From: JAKGBX01 sp965366835
GTDB taxonomy: Bacteria; Pseudomonadota; Alphaproteobacteria; Rhodobacterales; Rhodobacteraceae
DNA length: 17,725 nucleotides
Assembly (NCBI GenBank): GCA_965366835.1
Contig: CBDUGF010000075.1
Span: 1-17,725 of the forward strand
Reading direction: 5' to 3'
The translations under genes were made by a program, and so were the position numbers. Numbering within the stretch: the stretch's first letter is position 1; every line of letters starts with the position of its first letter. Positions 1 to 8,700 of the stretch are shown in pieces. A model generated the notes under the pieces. The model saw nothing but the letters and a program-made list of their open reading frames with translations, was not told the DNA's origin and made no database searches.

Positions 1-234
1 CTCGCCCATCAGCACCGGCGCGGGCGGATGCCCCAGCGCCTGCATCGCGCGATGCGCGGCGATCCGTCCGGCGAAGAACTCGGCGCGCCGTTTTGACACC
101 GCGTGGCGCATTGCCGCCGCCTCGCCGGCATGGATTTCGCCCGTGTCCAGCGGCGCGGCCAGGCTGCCCGCGGAAAGGGCCAGGTCGGTCGGCAGCATCG
201 CCCTGAGGGCGGCTTCCAGAGCGGCGCTGTTCAC
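1..234 (-). CDS. 4'-phosphopantetheinyl transferase, EntD/Sfp type (N-terminal part only, runs off the left edge)
   Basis: This family moves the phosphopantetheine arm of coenzyme A onto the conserved serine of carrier domains, as the ACP of the PKS and the T domain of the NRPS upstream would need. The 78 visible codons contain the EntD-like pattern of an Ala/Met-rich helix, then S-K-R-R-A-E-F-F-A-G-R, A-H-R-A-M-Q-A-L-G and P-x-P-V-L-M-G-E. The catalytic Mg2+-binding part lies beyond the window. I chose a GTG start (bases 232-234), 17 bases after the NRPS stop. Upstream of it this frame stays open but has no ATG, GTG or TTG back through the end of the NRPS gene. No convincing ribosome binding site is seen, so reinitiation after the NRPS stop is likely. 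The start is uncertain; the family call is fairly secure. Confidence 0.82.
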   Translation of the reverse strand, partial: MNSAALEAALRAMLPTDLALSAGSLAAPLDTGEIHAGEAAAMRHAVSKRRAEFFAGRIAAHRAMQALGHPPAPVLMGE

Positions 235-251
235 CTGAGCAAAGCCATCGC

Positions 252-3200
252 TCAGGTGCGCGCCATCCGCCGCCTGGCGCGCATGTCGCGGCGCCGCGAC
301 ATGGTATCGCCCTGCGTGGTCTCCGGCTCGGGCGGCCTGGCGGGTTTCGGGCTCGGCGTCTCCGCTGCGCCGCTCAACTCGCGCACCCGCTGGGCCAGTG
401 CCGCAAGGGTGGGAAAGCGGAAGATATCGGTGATCGCCAGTTTCGGCACCGCGCACAGCTCGCGGATTTCCCGATGCGCCTGCACCGCCAGAAGCGAATG
501 CCCGCCGAGATCGAAGAAACTGGCCTTGGCACCGATCGCCTCGACGCCGAGCACATGGCGCCACACGCCGGAAATCTGCGCCTCGACCGACCCGGCCTCG
601 TGCAGCTTGATTTCCGAAGCCTGCGCCGGGGCCAGAGCACGCCGGGGCGCCGGCAGCGCCTTCCTGTCGACCTTCCTGTTCGGGGTCAGCGGGAAGCTTT
701 CGAGCTGCACGAACTGGCTCGGGATCATGAAATCGGGCAGTTCTGCCGCCAGGGCGCTTCGCGCCTGCGCCTCGTCGAAACCCGCCTCAGCCAGCAGGTA
801 GGCGACCAGCCTCATGTCGCCCGGACTATCCTCGCGCGCCAGTACCACGGCCTGGCGCACAGCCGTCTGCTGCTCGAGGCGGCTCTCGATTTCGCCCAGT
901 TCGATGCGGTAGCCGCGCAGCTTGACCTGGTGATCGCTGCGGCCGAGGAAATCGAGCCTGCCATCGGCGCGCCAGCGCACCAGATCGCCGGTGCGATACA
1001 TCCTGCCGCCATGAAACGGATTGTCGACGAAGCGTTCGGCGGTCAGATCGTCGCGTTGCCAATAGCCGCGCGCGACCCCGGCGCCGCCGATGAAAAGCTC
1101 GCCCGCCACGCCCACCGGACACGGCGCGCCGGACTGGTCCAGAACATAGACCCGGGTGTTGGCGATCGGCGTGCCGATGCCGAGCGTGCCCGCACCCGGC
1201 CTGGCGCGCTCGGTTGTCGACCAGATCGTCGTTTCGGTCGGACCATACATGTTCTCGATCGTCGCGCCGGTGATCTCGCCGAATTCCTCGACCAGGCTTC
1301 CCGGCAACGCTTCGCCGCCGATCATCAGATGCTTCACCCGGCCCAGCGCCAGCCGCGATTCCTCGTTCATCGCGATCATCCGTGCGAGACTGGGGGTGCA
1401 TTGCAGATGGCTGACCCCGTGGCGCACGATCTGGGCGGCAATGGAGAAATCGCCATCGCCGACGCCGCTCTCCTCGTTGGCCCGCCGATGCACCTCGGCC
1501 AGCGGCTTGAGACCTTCCAGCACCACCTCGGGCGCGATGCCATAGTCGATCAGACAGCCGATCTCGGTCACCCCGATCCGCTTCAGCTGTTCCACCCGGT
1601 TGAGGCAATCCTCAACCGTGCCGAACAGCCCGCTATCTTCGAAATAGCGCTGGAAGGCGAATTCCAGGATGCCTTCCATGTCCTCTTCGGTCAGCACCTC
1701 GAGGTCGAGCTCGAACGGGTTGTCCACCCCCTTGGGCCGCTTGAAGGCCGGGAAGGTCCAGGCATATTGCTTGATCAGAACCGCCGCCGCCGTCAGATAT
1801 TCCTTCATCGGCCCGCGCGCCACATCGCGCGCCTTTTCGCGGGTTTCGGCCACATAGGTATGCAGCATCAGCGTGACGTTGAAATCATCCGGGTCATGCC
1901 CGTTGTCGCGCAGCGCCTGATGGTAGATCTTGATCTTTCCCGCCACCTCGTCAATCGACTGGCCCAGAAGGTGGGTCAGAACATTGGCACCGATCTCTCC
2001 GGCTTCGCGCCATGTATCCGGATTGCCCGCAATGGTCAGCCAGATCGGCAGTTCCTTCGAGACCGGGCGCGGCTGGGTCAGGATTGCACAGTCCTTGCCA
2101 TTGCCGTTGGGAAACTCCACCGTCTCGCCGCGCCAGAGCGCGCGGATCTTCTCGATGGTGTCGAACATCGCCGCCTTGTTGTTGGGCGGCGCATTCTCGG
2201 GGCGCAGCACGAAATCATCCGGCTGCCAGCCGCTGGCAATGCCAAGCCCCGCGCGCCCGTTGGTCAGATTGTCGATCACGGACCAGTCCTCGGCAATCCT
2301 GAGCGGATGGTGCAGCGGCGCCACGACCGAGCCCGAGCGCACCGCGATGTTTTTCGTCACCGCCGCCACGGCAGCACCGGTCACTGCCGGGTTGGGATAG
2401 GGGCCGCCAAAGGCCGCGAAATGGCGCTCAGGCGTCCAGATGGCGGAAAACCCGTGGGCATCGGCGAATTTCGCGCCCTCCAGCAGCATGTGGTATTTCT
2501 GCTTGCCGGGGCCGTCATCATTGCCCCAGTAGAACAGGCCGAAATCCATGCCCTTCCCGGTCATGGCAATGCGCCCGTCGCTGACCAGGCTGCGGCTCTC
2601 ATCGCCGCTCAGGACCAGCTTGAAGCCCCGCGCCAGGGTCCAAAAAAGCTCGAGCACCGAAATGTCGAAGCTGAGGCTGGTCACCGCCAGCCAGACGCCG
2701 CCGTCTTCATGCGGTATCCGCTGATCCATGCCGGTGAAGAAATTCGCGACATTGCGATGCTCCACCATCACGCCCTTGGGCTTGCCGGTCGAGCCGGAAG
2801 TGTAGATCAGATAGGCCAGATCGCTGCCCTTGACCGCGCTGTCGACATTGCCTTCCGGCGCTGCCGCGATCCGCGGATCGCTATCGAGCACCAGCCGCTC
2901 GGCCGGGCATTCGGGCAGATCGTCGGCCACCGCGCGGGTGGTCACGATCACCGGTGCGGCGCTGTCTTGAAGATAAAGCGCGATGCGCTCCGCCGGGTAG
3001 GCCGGATCGAGCGGCACATAAGCCCCGCCGGCCTTCAGGATGCCCAGGGCCCCGACCAGCAGGTTCACGCTGCGCTCGCTTGCCAGCCCGACCAACGTGC
3101 CGGGGCGCACGCCCATGGCGCGCAGCACATGCGCCACCTTGTTGGCGCGGGCATTGAGCGCCGCATAGCTCAGGCTCTCGCCTTCGAACACGAGGGCCTG

Positions 3201-4790
3201 CGCCGCCGGGGTCTTTGCGACCTGACGCTCGAACGCCTGATGAACGCAGAGCTCGGCGTCAAACTCCGCCTGCGTCGCGTTCCAGTCCTCGATAACCAGC
3301 TTGTGCTCGCTCTCCGGCAGCAGCGGCCAATCGGCCGGGCGCATCTCGGCGATGCCGTCGATCCGGCTCAGATGCTCGAGCCGGCGCGCCCAGAGCTGCG
3401 CCATCTCGGCGCTGACCCGGCCGGAATCATAGATCAGCCGATCCGGCAGGATGGTCAGGGCGGTGCCTTCGACCAGAGCGCTCTCGGACAGTCCGACCAG
3501 AGGCGTCTCGATGCGCCCGATCTCGCGGTCGCGCAGCTGGATATCGAGCGCGAAACAGGGCCATTTGCGCGCCGTCTCCAGATCGTCGCCAAAGCGCAGC
3601 GGAACCCAGGCGCTGACATAGCCCGGCGCATCCGGCTGCGCGCCGCCAAACGCCAGATCGGCGGACCCTGTCTGCGACAGCGCCGCCACCATCCCGGCCG
3701 CCAGGTTGAGCGCCGCATCGCCGTCGACCGCAAGATCGAGCGCGATCTCGCGCGTCTCTCCCGGCGTGTCGGCGACCCCGGGCAATTCGGGCAGCACCAA
3801 CTCGCGCAGACGTGCGCGCCAATGCGCCTCGCCCTTCGCGGCAATGCCCATCGCCGCATCGAGCCGCGCCCGCGCCGCGCTGTCCGGCGAGGCCAGAACA
3901 TCTCCCGCCGACACCAGCGCGGGCAGAGCCACCTCGCCACCGCAAAGCGCCGTCAGATCCGACAAGACCACCGCGCCATCAGCGCAGGCCACGCGCAAGG
4001 CGCGGTCTTCCGCCTCGAGCACGGTTCCGGGCGCTGCATCGGTGCTGGTTTCGCGCGCGATGTCGGCCTGACCGACCCGCAAGACCCGGCCGCCGGCTTC
4101 GATCTTGGCGACGCAAAGCGGGTTCCAATACGGCCCATGGTCAAGCGCGCGCACCATCCGCGCCACCTCGGCGGCAGGGCGGGAAAAATCGAGCCGTCCG
4201 GCAGCGGCAGGGCGCTTGGCCTTGCCGTAATAGCTGCGCCCCTGCAGGGATTGCGGCGTGGCGGGAAGCTCAGGCAGCGCCAGCTTGTCGAGCACCGCCT
4301 CGAAGCTGGCGATGGCGGCTTCATAAGCCTTGGTGTTCAGAGTCAGCGCGGTATCATTGGCGGCGATCTCGAAATCCGCCCGTTCGATGATCGCGCCGCG
4401 ATCCGCCCCCGCTTCCATCAGGTGCCAGGTGATGCCGTGACGGCTCTGCCCTTCAAGCATCGCCCAGACCGGCGCATTGAGGCCGGCATAGGCCGGCAGC
4501 GGCCCGTCATGGAAATTCACCGCCCCGCGGCGCGGCAGGGCCAGAACGCTGGCCGGCAGCATGTCGAGATTGGCGATCGACAACAGCCAGTCATGCGCCT
4601 CGCCCTCGAGCCGCCCGACCAGCCCCTCGCCGGGCGCCAGCACCTTCAAATTGCGATCCGCCGCCCAAGCCGCCACATCGGCGTTGCGTGTCACCACCGC
4701 GGCCAGGGTCTCGCCCCGCTCCAGAAGCTTTTCGCCGCATTGAATCGCCAGGCTCTCATTGCCGATCACGACATAGGTTTGAGCAGTCAT
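252..4790 (-). CDS. NRPS: formyltransferase - condensation remnant - adenylation split by luciferase-like monooxygenase - carrier
   Basis: The product has 1512 aa. Residues 1-300 form a methionyl-tRNA-formyltransferase-like domain with N92, H94 and D130, the same 2- and 36-residue spacing as the catalytic Asn-His-Asp of E. coli Fmt, followed by the usual C-terminal beta subdomain. Residues 305-505 look like the C-terminal half of a condensation domain without HHxxxDG. Adenylation starts near 510: A3 (YTSGSTGKPKG) at about 663-673 and A4 (FDISVLELFW) at 708-717. A luciferase-like FMN monooxygenase (about 743-1105, TIGR04020-like) interrupts it. It resumes with A5 (NMYGPTETT) at 1180, A7 at 1265, A8 at 1283-1302 and K1373 in A10. 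The pocket reads D709 I710 L713 Q1130 M1156 G1158 M1181 I1189 W1190 K1373, close to the glycine code. The carrier is LGGHSL with S1432. There is no thioesterase. A Pro-rich then Arg-rich tail follows. The start overlaps the glycosyltransferase stop as ATGA, with AGGAA upstream. Likely a starter module; the product is unknown. Confidence 0.93.
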   Translation of the reverse strand: MTAQTYVVIGNESLAIQCGEKLLERGETLAAVVTRNADVAAWAADRNLKVLAPGEGLVGRLEGEAHDWLLSIANLDMLPASVLALPRRGAVNFHDGPLPAYAGLNAPVWAMLEGQSRHGITWHLMEAGADRGAIIERADFEIAANDTALTLNTKAYEAAIASFEAVLDKLALPELPATPQSLQGRSYYGKAKRPAAAGRLDFSRPAAEVARMVRALDHGPYWNPLCVAKIEAGGRVLRVGQADIARETSTDAAPGTVLEAEDRALRVACADGAVVLSDLTALCGGEVALPALVSAGDVLASPDSAARARLDAAMGIAAKGEAHWRARLRELVLPELPGVADTPGETREIALDLAVDGDAALNLAAGMVAALSQTGSADLAFGGAQPDAPGYVSAWVPLRFGDDLETARKWPCFALDIQLRDREIGRIETPLVGLSESALVEGTALTILPDRLIYDSGRVSAEMAQLWARRLEHLSRIDGIAEMRPADWPLLPESEHKLVIEDWNATQAEFDAELCVHQAFERQVAKTPAAQALVFEGESLSYAALNARANKVAHVLRAMGVRPGTLVGLASERSVNLLVGALGILKAGGAYVPLDPAYPAERIALYLQDSAAPVIVTTRAVADDLPECPAERLVLDSDPRIAAAPEGNVDSAVKGSDLAYLIYTSGSTGKPKGVMVEHRNVANFFTGMDQRIPHEDGGVWLAVTSLSFDISVLELFWTLARGFKLVLSGDESRSLVSDGRIAMTGKGMDFGLFYWGNDDGPGKQKYHMLLEGAKFADAHGFSAIWTPERHFAAFGGPYPNPAVTGAAVAAVTKNIAVRSGSVVAPLHHPLRIAEDWSVIDNLTNGRAGLGIASGWQPDDFVLRPENAPPNNKAAMFDTIEKIRALWRGETVEFPNGNGKDCAILTQPRPVSKELPIWLTIAGNPDTWREAGEIGANVLTHLLGQSIDEVAGKIKIYHQALRDNGHDPDDFNVTLMLHTYVAETREKARDVARGPMKEYLTAAAVLIKQYAWTFPAFKRPKGVDNPFELDLEVLTEEDMEGILEFAFQRYFEDSGLFGTVEDCLNRVEQLKRIGVTEIGCLIDYGIAPEVVLEGLKPLAEVHRRANEESGVGDGDFSIAAQIVRHGVSHLQCTPSLARMIAMNEESRLALGRVKHLMIGGEALPGSLVEEFGEITGATIENMYGPTETTIWSTTERARPGAGTLGIGTPIANTRVYVLDQSGAPCPVGVAGELFIGGAGVARGYWQRDDLTAERFVDNPFHGGRMYRTGDLVRWRADGRLDFLGRSDHQVKLRGYRIELGEIESRLEQQTAVRQAVVLAREDSPGDMRLVAYLLAEAGFDEAQARSALAAELPDFMIPSQFVQLESFPLTPNRKVDRKALPAPRRALAPAQASEIKLHEAGSVEAQISGVWRHVLGVEAIGAKASFFDLGGHSLLAVQAHREIRELCAVPKLAITDIFRFPTLAALAQRVRELSGAAETPSPKPARPPEPETTQGDTMSRRRDMRARRRMART
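282..303. repeat. Perfect 22-base palindrome inside the 3' end of the NRPS gene
   Basis: The half-site is CATGTCGCGGC, followed immediately by its exact reverse complement, with no spacer. Flanking bases 281 and 304 do not extend the symmetry. It lies 48 bases upstream of the transferase GTG start and encodes MSRRRDM in the Arg-rich NRPS tail. It could be a protein-binding site or a local mRNA fold. In GC-rich DNA a perfect 22-base palindrome is uncommon but can arise by chance, and no function is shown. Confidence 0.6.
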
Positions 4791-5794
4791 TGGTAGTTCC
4801 TTTCCCCAAGCGCGATCCGCTTCGACTTGTTCGCGCTGCCTTCGGCCGGGGCCGCGCGGCGCAACAGGGCAGCCAGATCATGGCGCAGCAATTGACGCAG
4901 GAACCCCGGCGGATCGCCCCGGTCCTTGCGCTGCAAAAGCACCCGCAGACGGTGGATCATGCCGCCTGCGAGATGTGCCAATGTCGCGGTGCAAGCATAG
5001 GCGGCACCGTGATTTTTCCTGAAATAGTACCAGCGCGAATCGAACCAGTAGCCCGGCACCCGCGTCCAGTCCTTCATGCCCGTCGACACCGACCCGATAT
5101 GGGTGACCTCGCTGTCGCGGACATAATGCGTCGGCCATCCGGCCTGGGCGGCGCGTCGGCACAGATCGGTTTCCTCATAATAGAGGAAAAACGCCTCGTC
5201 GAAGAGCCCGATCTGCTCAAGCACCTCGGCCCGCATCATCAGGCTGGCGCCTGCCAGCCAATCGACCGCCATGGTCTCCTTCGGCACCGGCAGGGGCACC
5301 ACATGATCGGCCAGCATCCGCGTCACCGGGCCGAACCGCGCCGCGCCTTCGAATTCGCTGAGGATCGAGGGGAAGCGGAACGCCGTCACATGGGTGTCGC
5401 GCTCGGGCCCGTGAATGTAGCTGCCTGCAAAGCCGACTTTCGGGTTATTTTCCAGATGATCGAGCAGCGCGCGGATCGCGCCGGCATCGGGAAAGGCATC
5501 CGAATTCAGGATGTAGAAGTAATCCGGTACCGTCCCATCGCTGAGCCCGGCGCGAATGCCGAAATTGTTGCCCGCGCCAAAGCCGCCGTTATGCCCCGAT
5601 TGCAGCACCCGAATATCCCAACCCTTCTCAGTCACCCCTGCCTGCAGCTTTTCATACGAACCATCGCCGCTGTCATTGTCGACAATCAAAATTTCACCGT
5701 CGATACCCTGCATTTCGCGCAACGCGGCATCGGCCACGGCCAGGGTCATCTCCGCCGTGCGGTAATTCAGGATGATGGTCAGAACCTTCGTCAA
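4787..5794 (-). CDS. GT2 family glycosyltransferase (rhamnosyltransferase-like)
   Basis: The product has 335 aa and should transfer a sugar from a nucleotide-activated donor; donor and acceptor cannot be read from sequence. The GT-A fold is shown by the N-terminal strand VLTIILNYRT, VDNDSGDGS at 38-46, a DxD-like N97-S98-D99 in ILNSDAF, WLAGASLMMR at 179-188, and the acceptor-side FFLYYEETDLCRRA around 202-215. No membrane segment is evident. The start is a TTG (bases 5792-5794), 5 bases after the PKS stop. The next in-frame Met (residue 16) would delete the first strand of the fold, so TTG is preferred. Its stop overlaps the NRPS start (ATGA), so the three proteins are probably co-translated. 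A tailoring role on the PKS/NRPS product is inferred from position only. Many GT2 rhamnosyltransferase-like enzymes act on cell-surface polysaccharides, so that remains an alternative. Confidence 0.9.
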   Translation of the reverse strand: MTKVLTIILNYRTAEMTLAVADAALREMQGIDGEILIVDNDSGDGSYEKLQAGVTEKGWDIRVLQSGHNGGFGAGNNFGIRAGLSDGTVPDYFYILNSDAFPDAGAIRALLDHLENNPKVGFAGSYIHGPERDTHVTAFRFPSILSEFEGAARFGPVTRMLADHVVPLPVPKETMAVDWLAGASLMMRAEVLEQIGLFDEAFFLYYEETDLCRRAAQAGWPTHYVRDSEVTHIGSVSTGMKDWTRVPGYWFDSRWYYFRKNHGAAYACTATLAHLAGGMIHRLRVLLQRKDRGDPPGFLRQLLRHDLAALLRRAAPAEGSANKSKRIALGERNYQ

Positions 5795-5799
5795 ATCGC

Positions 5800-8700
5800 C
5801 TACCCCGCCGCTTTCGCAGGCACCCGCAAGGCCGCCACGCGCGCGGCGCGTGCGCCGGGATTCTCGGCATCTTCGATGCAGCGCTTCATCCGCGCCGCCA
5901 GCACCCGGACGTTGGGCTCAAGAACCATGCTGTCATGGTCGCCGGGAACCTCGACCACCTCGATCAGCGGCGCAACCGGCGTCCAGTCGTTGTCGGACGT
6001 GACATAGGCGCGCTCGGAACTGACCCAGCGCCCCGGCGCGACCTGCCATTTGCCCTGCAACGGCGGACGGAACAACGCCAGCGGCCCGTCCCAGGTGCGC
6101 AATTCATAGCCGGCCACGGCTTCGAGAAACGCCTGTTCGATTGCCGTATTGTGGAATGAAACACCCGCGCTTTCAACGGCTTGAGGTTCACTCCTGCGGC
6201 GTTTGCCGAGCTCCCAGGCCAGCCGGCGCGCCGCCCACTCAAAGGGATAGCGGATGCCGCCCGCCTTCAGCTCCTGCCACTGGATCGCCATCCGGTCGCG
6301 CCGAGTCAACGGCCGGCGTTGCGGCAGGGGCGTATCGAGCATGACCAGGATCGCAACCTCCTCGCCCGCCGCCTTCAGCTGCTGCGCGATCTCATAGGCA
6401 ATGATGCCGCCGCCGGAAAACCCGCCCAGCATGTAAGGCCCCCGGGGCTGCACCAGGCGCATCTCTTTCAGATAGTCGCGGGCGGCCTCGGGGATGCTGC
6501 GATGCGGTTCATCTTCGCCCAGCAAGCCTTTGGCCTGCAATCCGAAAAACGGCCTGTTCACACCCAGGAGATGGGCCAGGTGACGCAGGTTGAGCACATT
6601 CCCGAACATGCCCGCGACCAGGAAAAACGGCCTGAGCGGCCCGCCTTCTCCCTGATGCATCGGCACCAGATGGGTGAAACGGCGCTCCGCCGGCTTGGGC
6701 TTGCCGCCCGCCGCCTTGCCTGAGCTGTTCTCGCTAACCCCCTCTGCCGCAATCATTTTCGCGCATTCCCGAATCGTCGGCGCTTCAAACAGCACGGAGA
6801 TCGGGAAATCCACCGCCCATTCCTTCTTGACCATGGCAAAGAGCCGCACCGCGATCAGGGAATGGCCACCAAGATCAAAGAAATTGTCCTGCGCGCCGAT
6901 CTGTTCGACGCCCAGAAGCCCGCCCCAGAAATGCGCCAGCTTTTCCTCGATCGCACCCTCTGGCGGCACGAACTCGTTCTCGAGATCGGGGCGCTGGAAG
7001 GTCTGCCCCTGCACTTCGGTTGCACCCTTCTCTTCGGCCTGAAGTACCAGATCGGCCAGCGACAGCGACGAGATCACCACCTGGCTGCGCCCCGTCGCCA
7101 GCGCCCGCGTGAAGGCCTCCGCACCCTCGTCGGGGCGAATCCCCTGCGACAGGTTGTGGCGCAAACGCTCTTCGGCGGGCGATAGCGGGCGATCGGCCTG
7201 CGCCTCGGGAAAGCTCAGTTCCGAGGCTTTCGGCGCAGCGATCAGCGCCACGCCCGTCGCCATGCGCCGGATCGAGAAGTTGTGAACCTCGACACAGACG
7301 TTGCCCTCGGGATCGCAGATCGTGACGTCAAAGCTCGCCGCCCCGGCGCGGGCATGGTTCTCGCCGGCATTGCGCACCCAGGACACCACCTCGGGCGGCA
7401 ACGCGCGATAGACCCGCACCGAGCCATAGGACACCGGCACCCAGAGATGGCCCGTCTCGTAGCCCTCGATCAGCTCCATCGCCCAACCGGTCGCCAGGTC
7501 CATCAGGCCGGGATGCAGGCGATAGCCCGGCTCGGCCAGCCCGTCGGCCAGCCGCAAATGCGCAATGCCCTCGCCCTTGCCGAGCGCCCGGCGGCGCAGC
7601 ACCCGCCAATGCGCGCCGAAATTCAGATGCGCCTCCTGCGGCGAGCGCAGCGAACGCCCCGCCGGGGCCGCCTCGACCCGGTCACAGCGCGCCTCCAGCG
7701 ACGCCAGATCAAGCTGCCCCGGCGCGCCCAGAGGCAACAGCGACAGCACCGCCTGCGCGTTGCTTTCATATCCCCTGCGCCCGTCGACCTCGCGCGCACC
7801 CTGCACGTTCAGATCATAGCCGAGATCGTTGCGCGCCAACGTCACCAGCATCTCGCGCGGGCTTTGATCGGAGACATCGAACGGTCTCAGGAAATACAGG
7901 TCGCGAATCTCGAATTCGCCGGTTTCCCCTTGTGCTTCAAGTGCTTGCGCGGCGATCTCAAGGTAACCTGTGCCCGGCATCAGCGCCGCATTCTCGCTGG
8001 TGCGATGCTCGCCGACGATCCAGTCGGCAGTGCCCAGCTTGCGCCGGAACACCCGGTTGCCGTCGTGGTCGAAACTCGCCACGCCGAGCAGCGGCTGCGT
8101 CACCGGGGTTTCGCTCTGGTCCGGTTCGGCCTGGCGCAGGCCCAGCGCCTCCGCCGCCATGCCGACCTCGGCCCAGATCCCCCAATTCAGCGCCAATACC
8201 CTGGTTTTGCCACCGGCCCGCGCCATCGCATATCCATTGAGGTATTCATTGGCGGCGACATAGTCGATCTGCCCGGCCGGGCCGGTCACGGTCGAGCTGG
8301 ACGAAAACAGCACCAGGAAATCCAGATCGCCGTCGTCAAACAGTTCGTCAAGCACCTGAACCCCGTGAATTTTCGGCGTGAACACATCCTCCACCGTGGC
8401 TGGACTCTTGCTCATCAGCGGTTCATCCGCGATCACTCCGGCGCCGTGGATCACGCCGTTGATCGGGCCAAAGCGCATCTGCACCTGTTCCACCGCGCCG
8501 CGCATCTCCTCGACATTCGATACATCCGCGGCCGCCACCATCACCTGCCCGCCCAGCGCTTCGAGCCGCTCCACGGCGGCGATCCGCCGCGAGGTGGCGT
8601 CGTGACTGCCGTGCCGGTGCACCCAAGCCGCCCAATCGGCGCGCGGCGGCAGGGTTGTGCGCGCCATCAACACGACACGCGCCTTGTGATCGCGGATCAG

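Noticed and set aside
474..4796. 1440-codon open frame on the plus strand opposite the NRPS
   Set aside because: It mirrors the NRPS gene in another frame; its His/Arg/Gln-rich product has no recognisable domain. Long antisense frames are common in GC-rich coding DNA.
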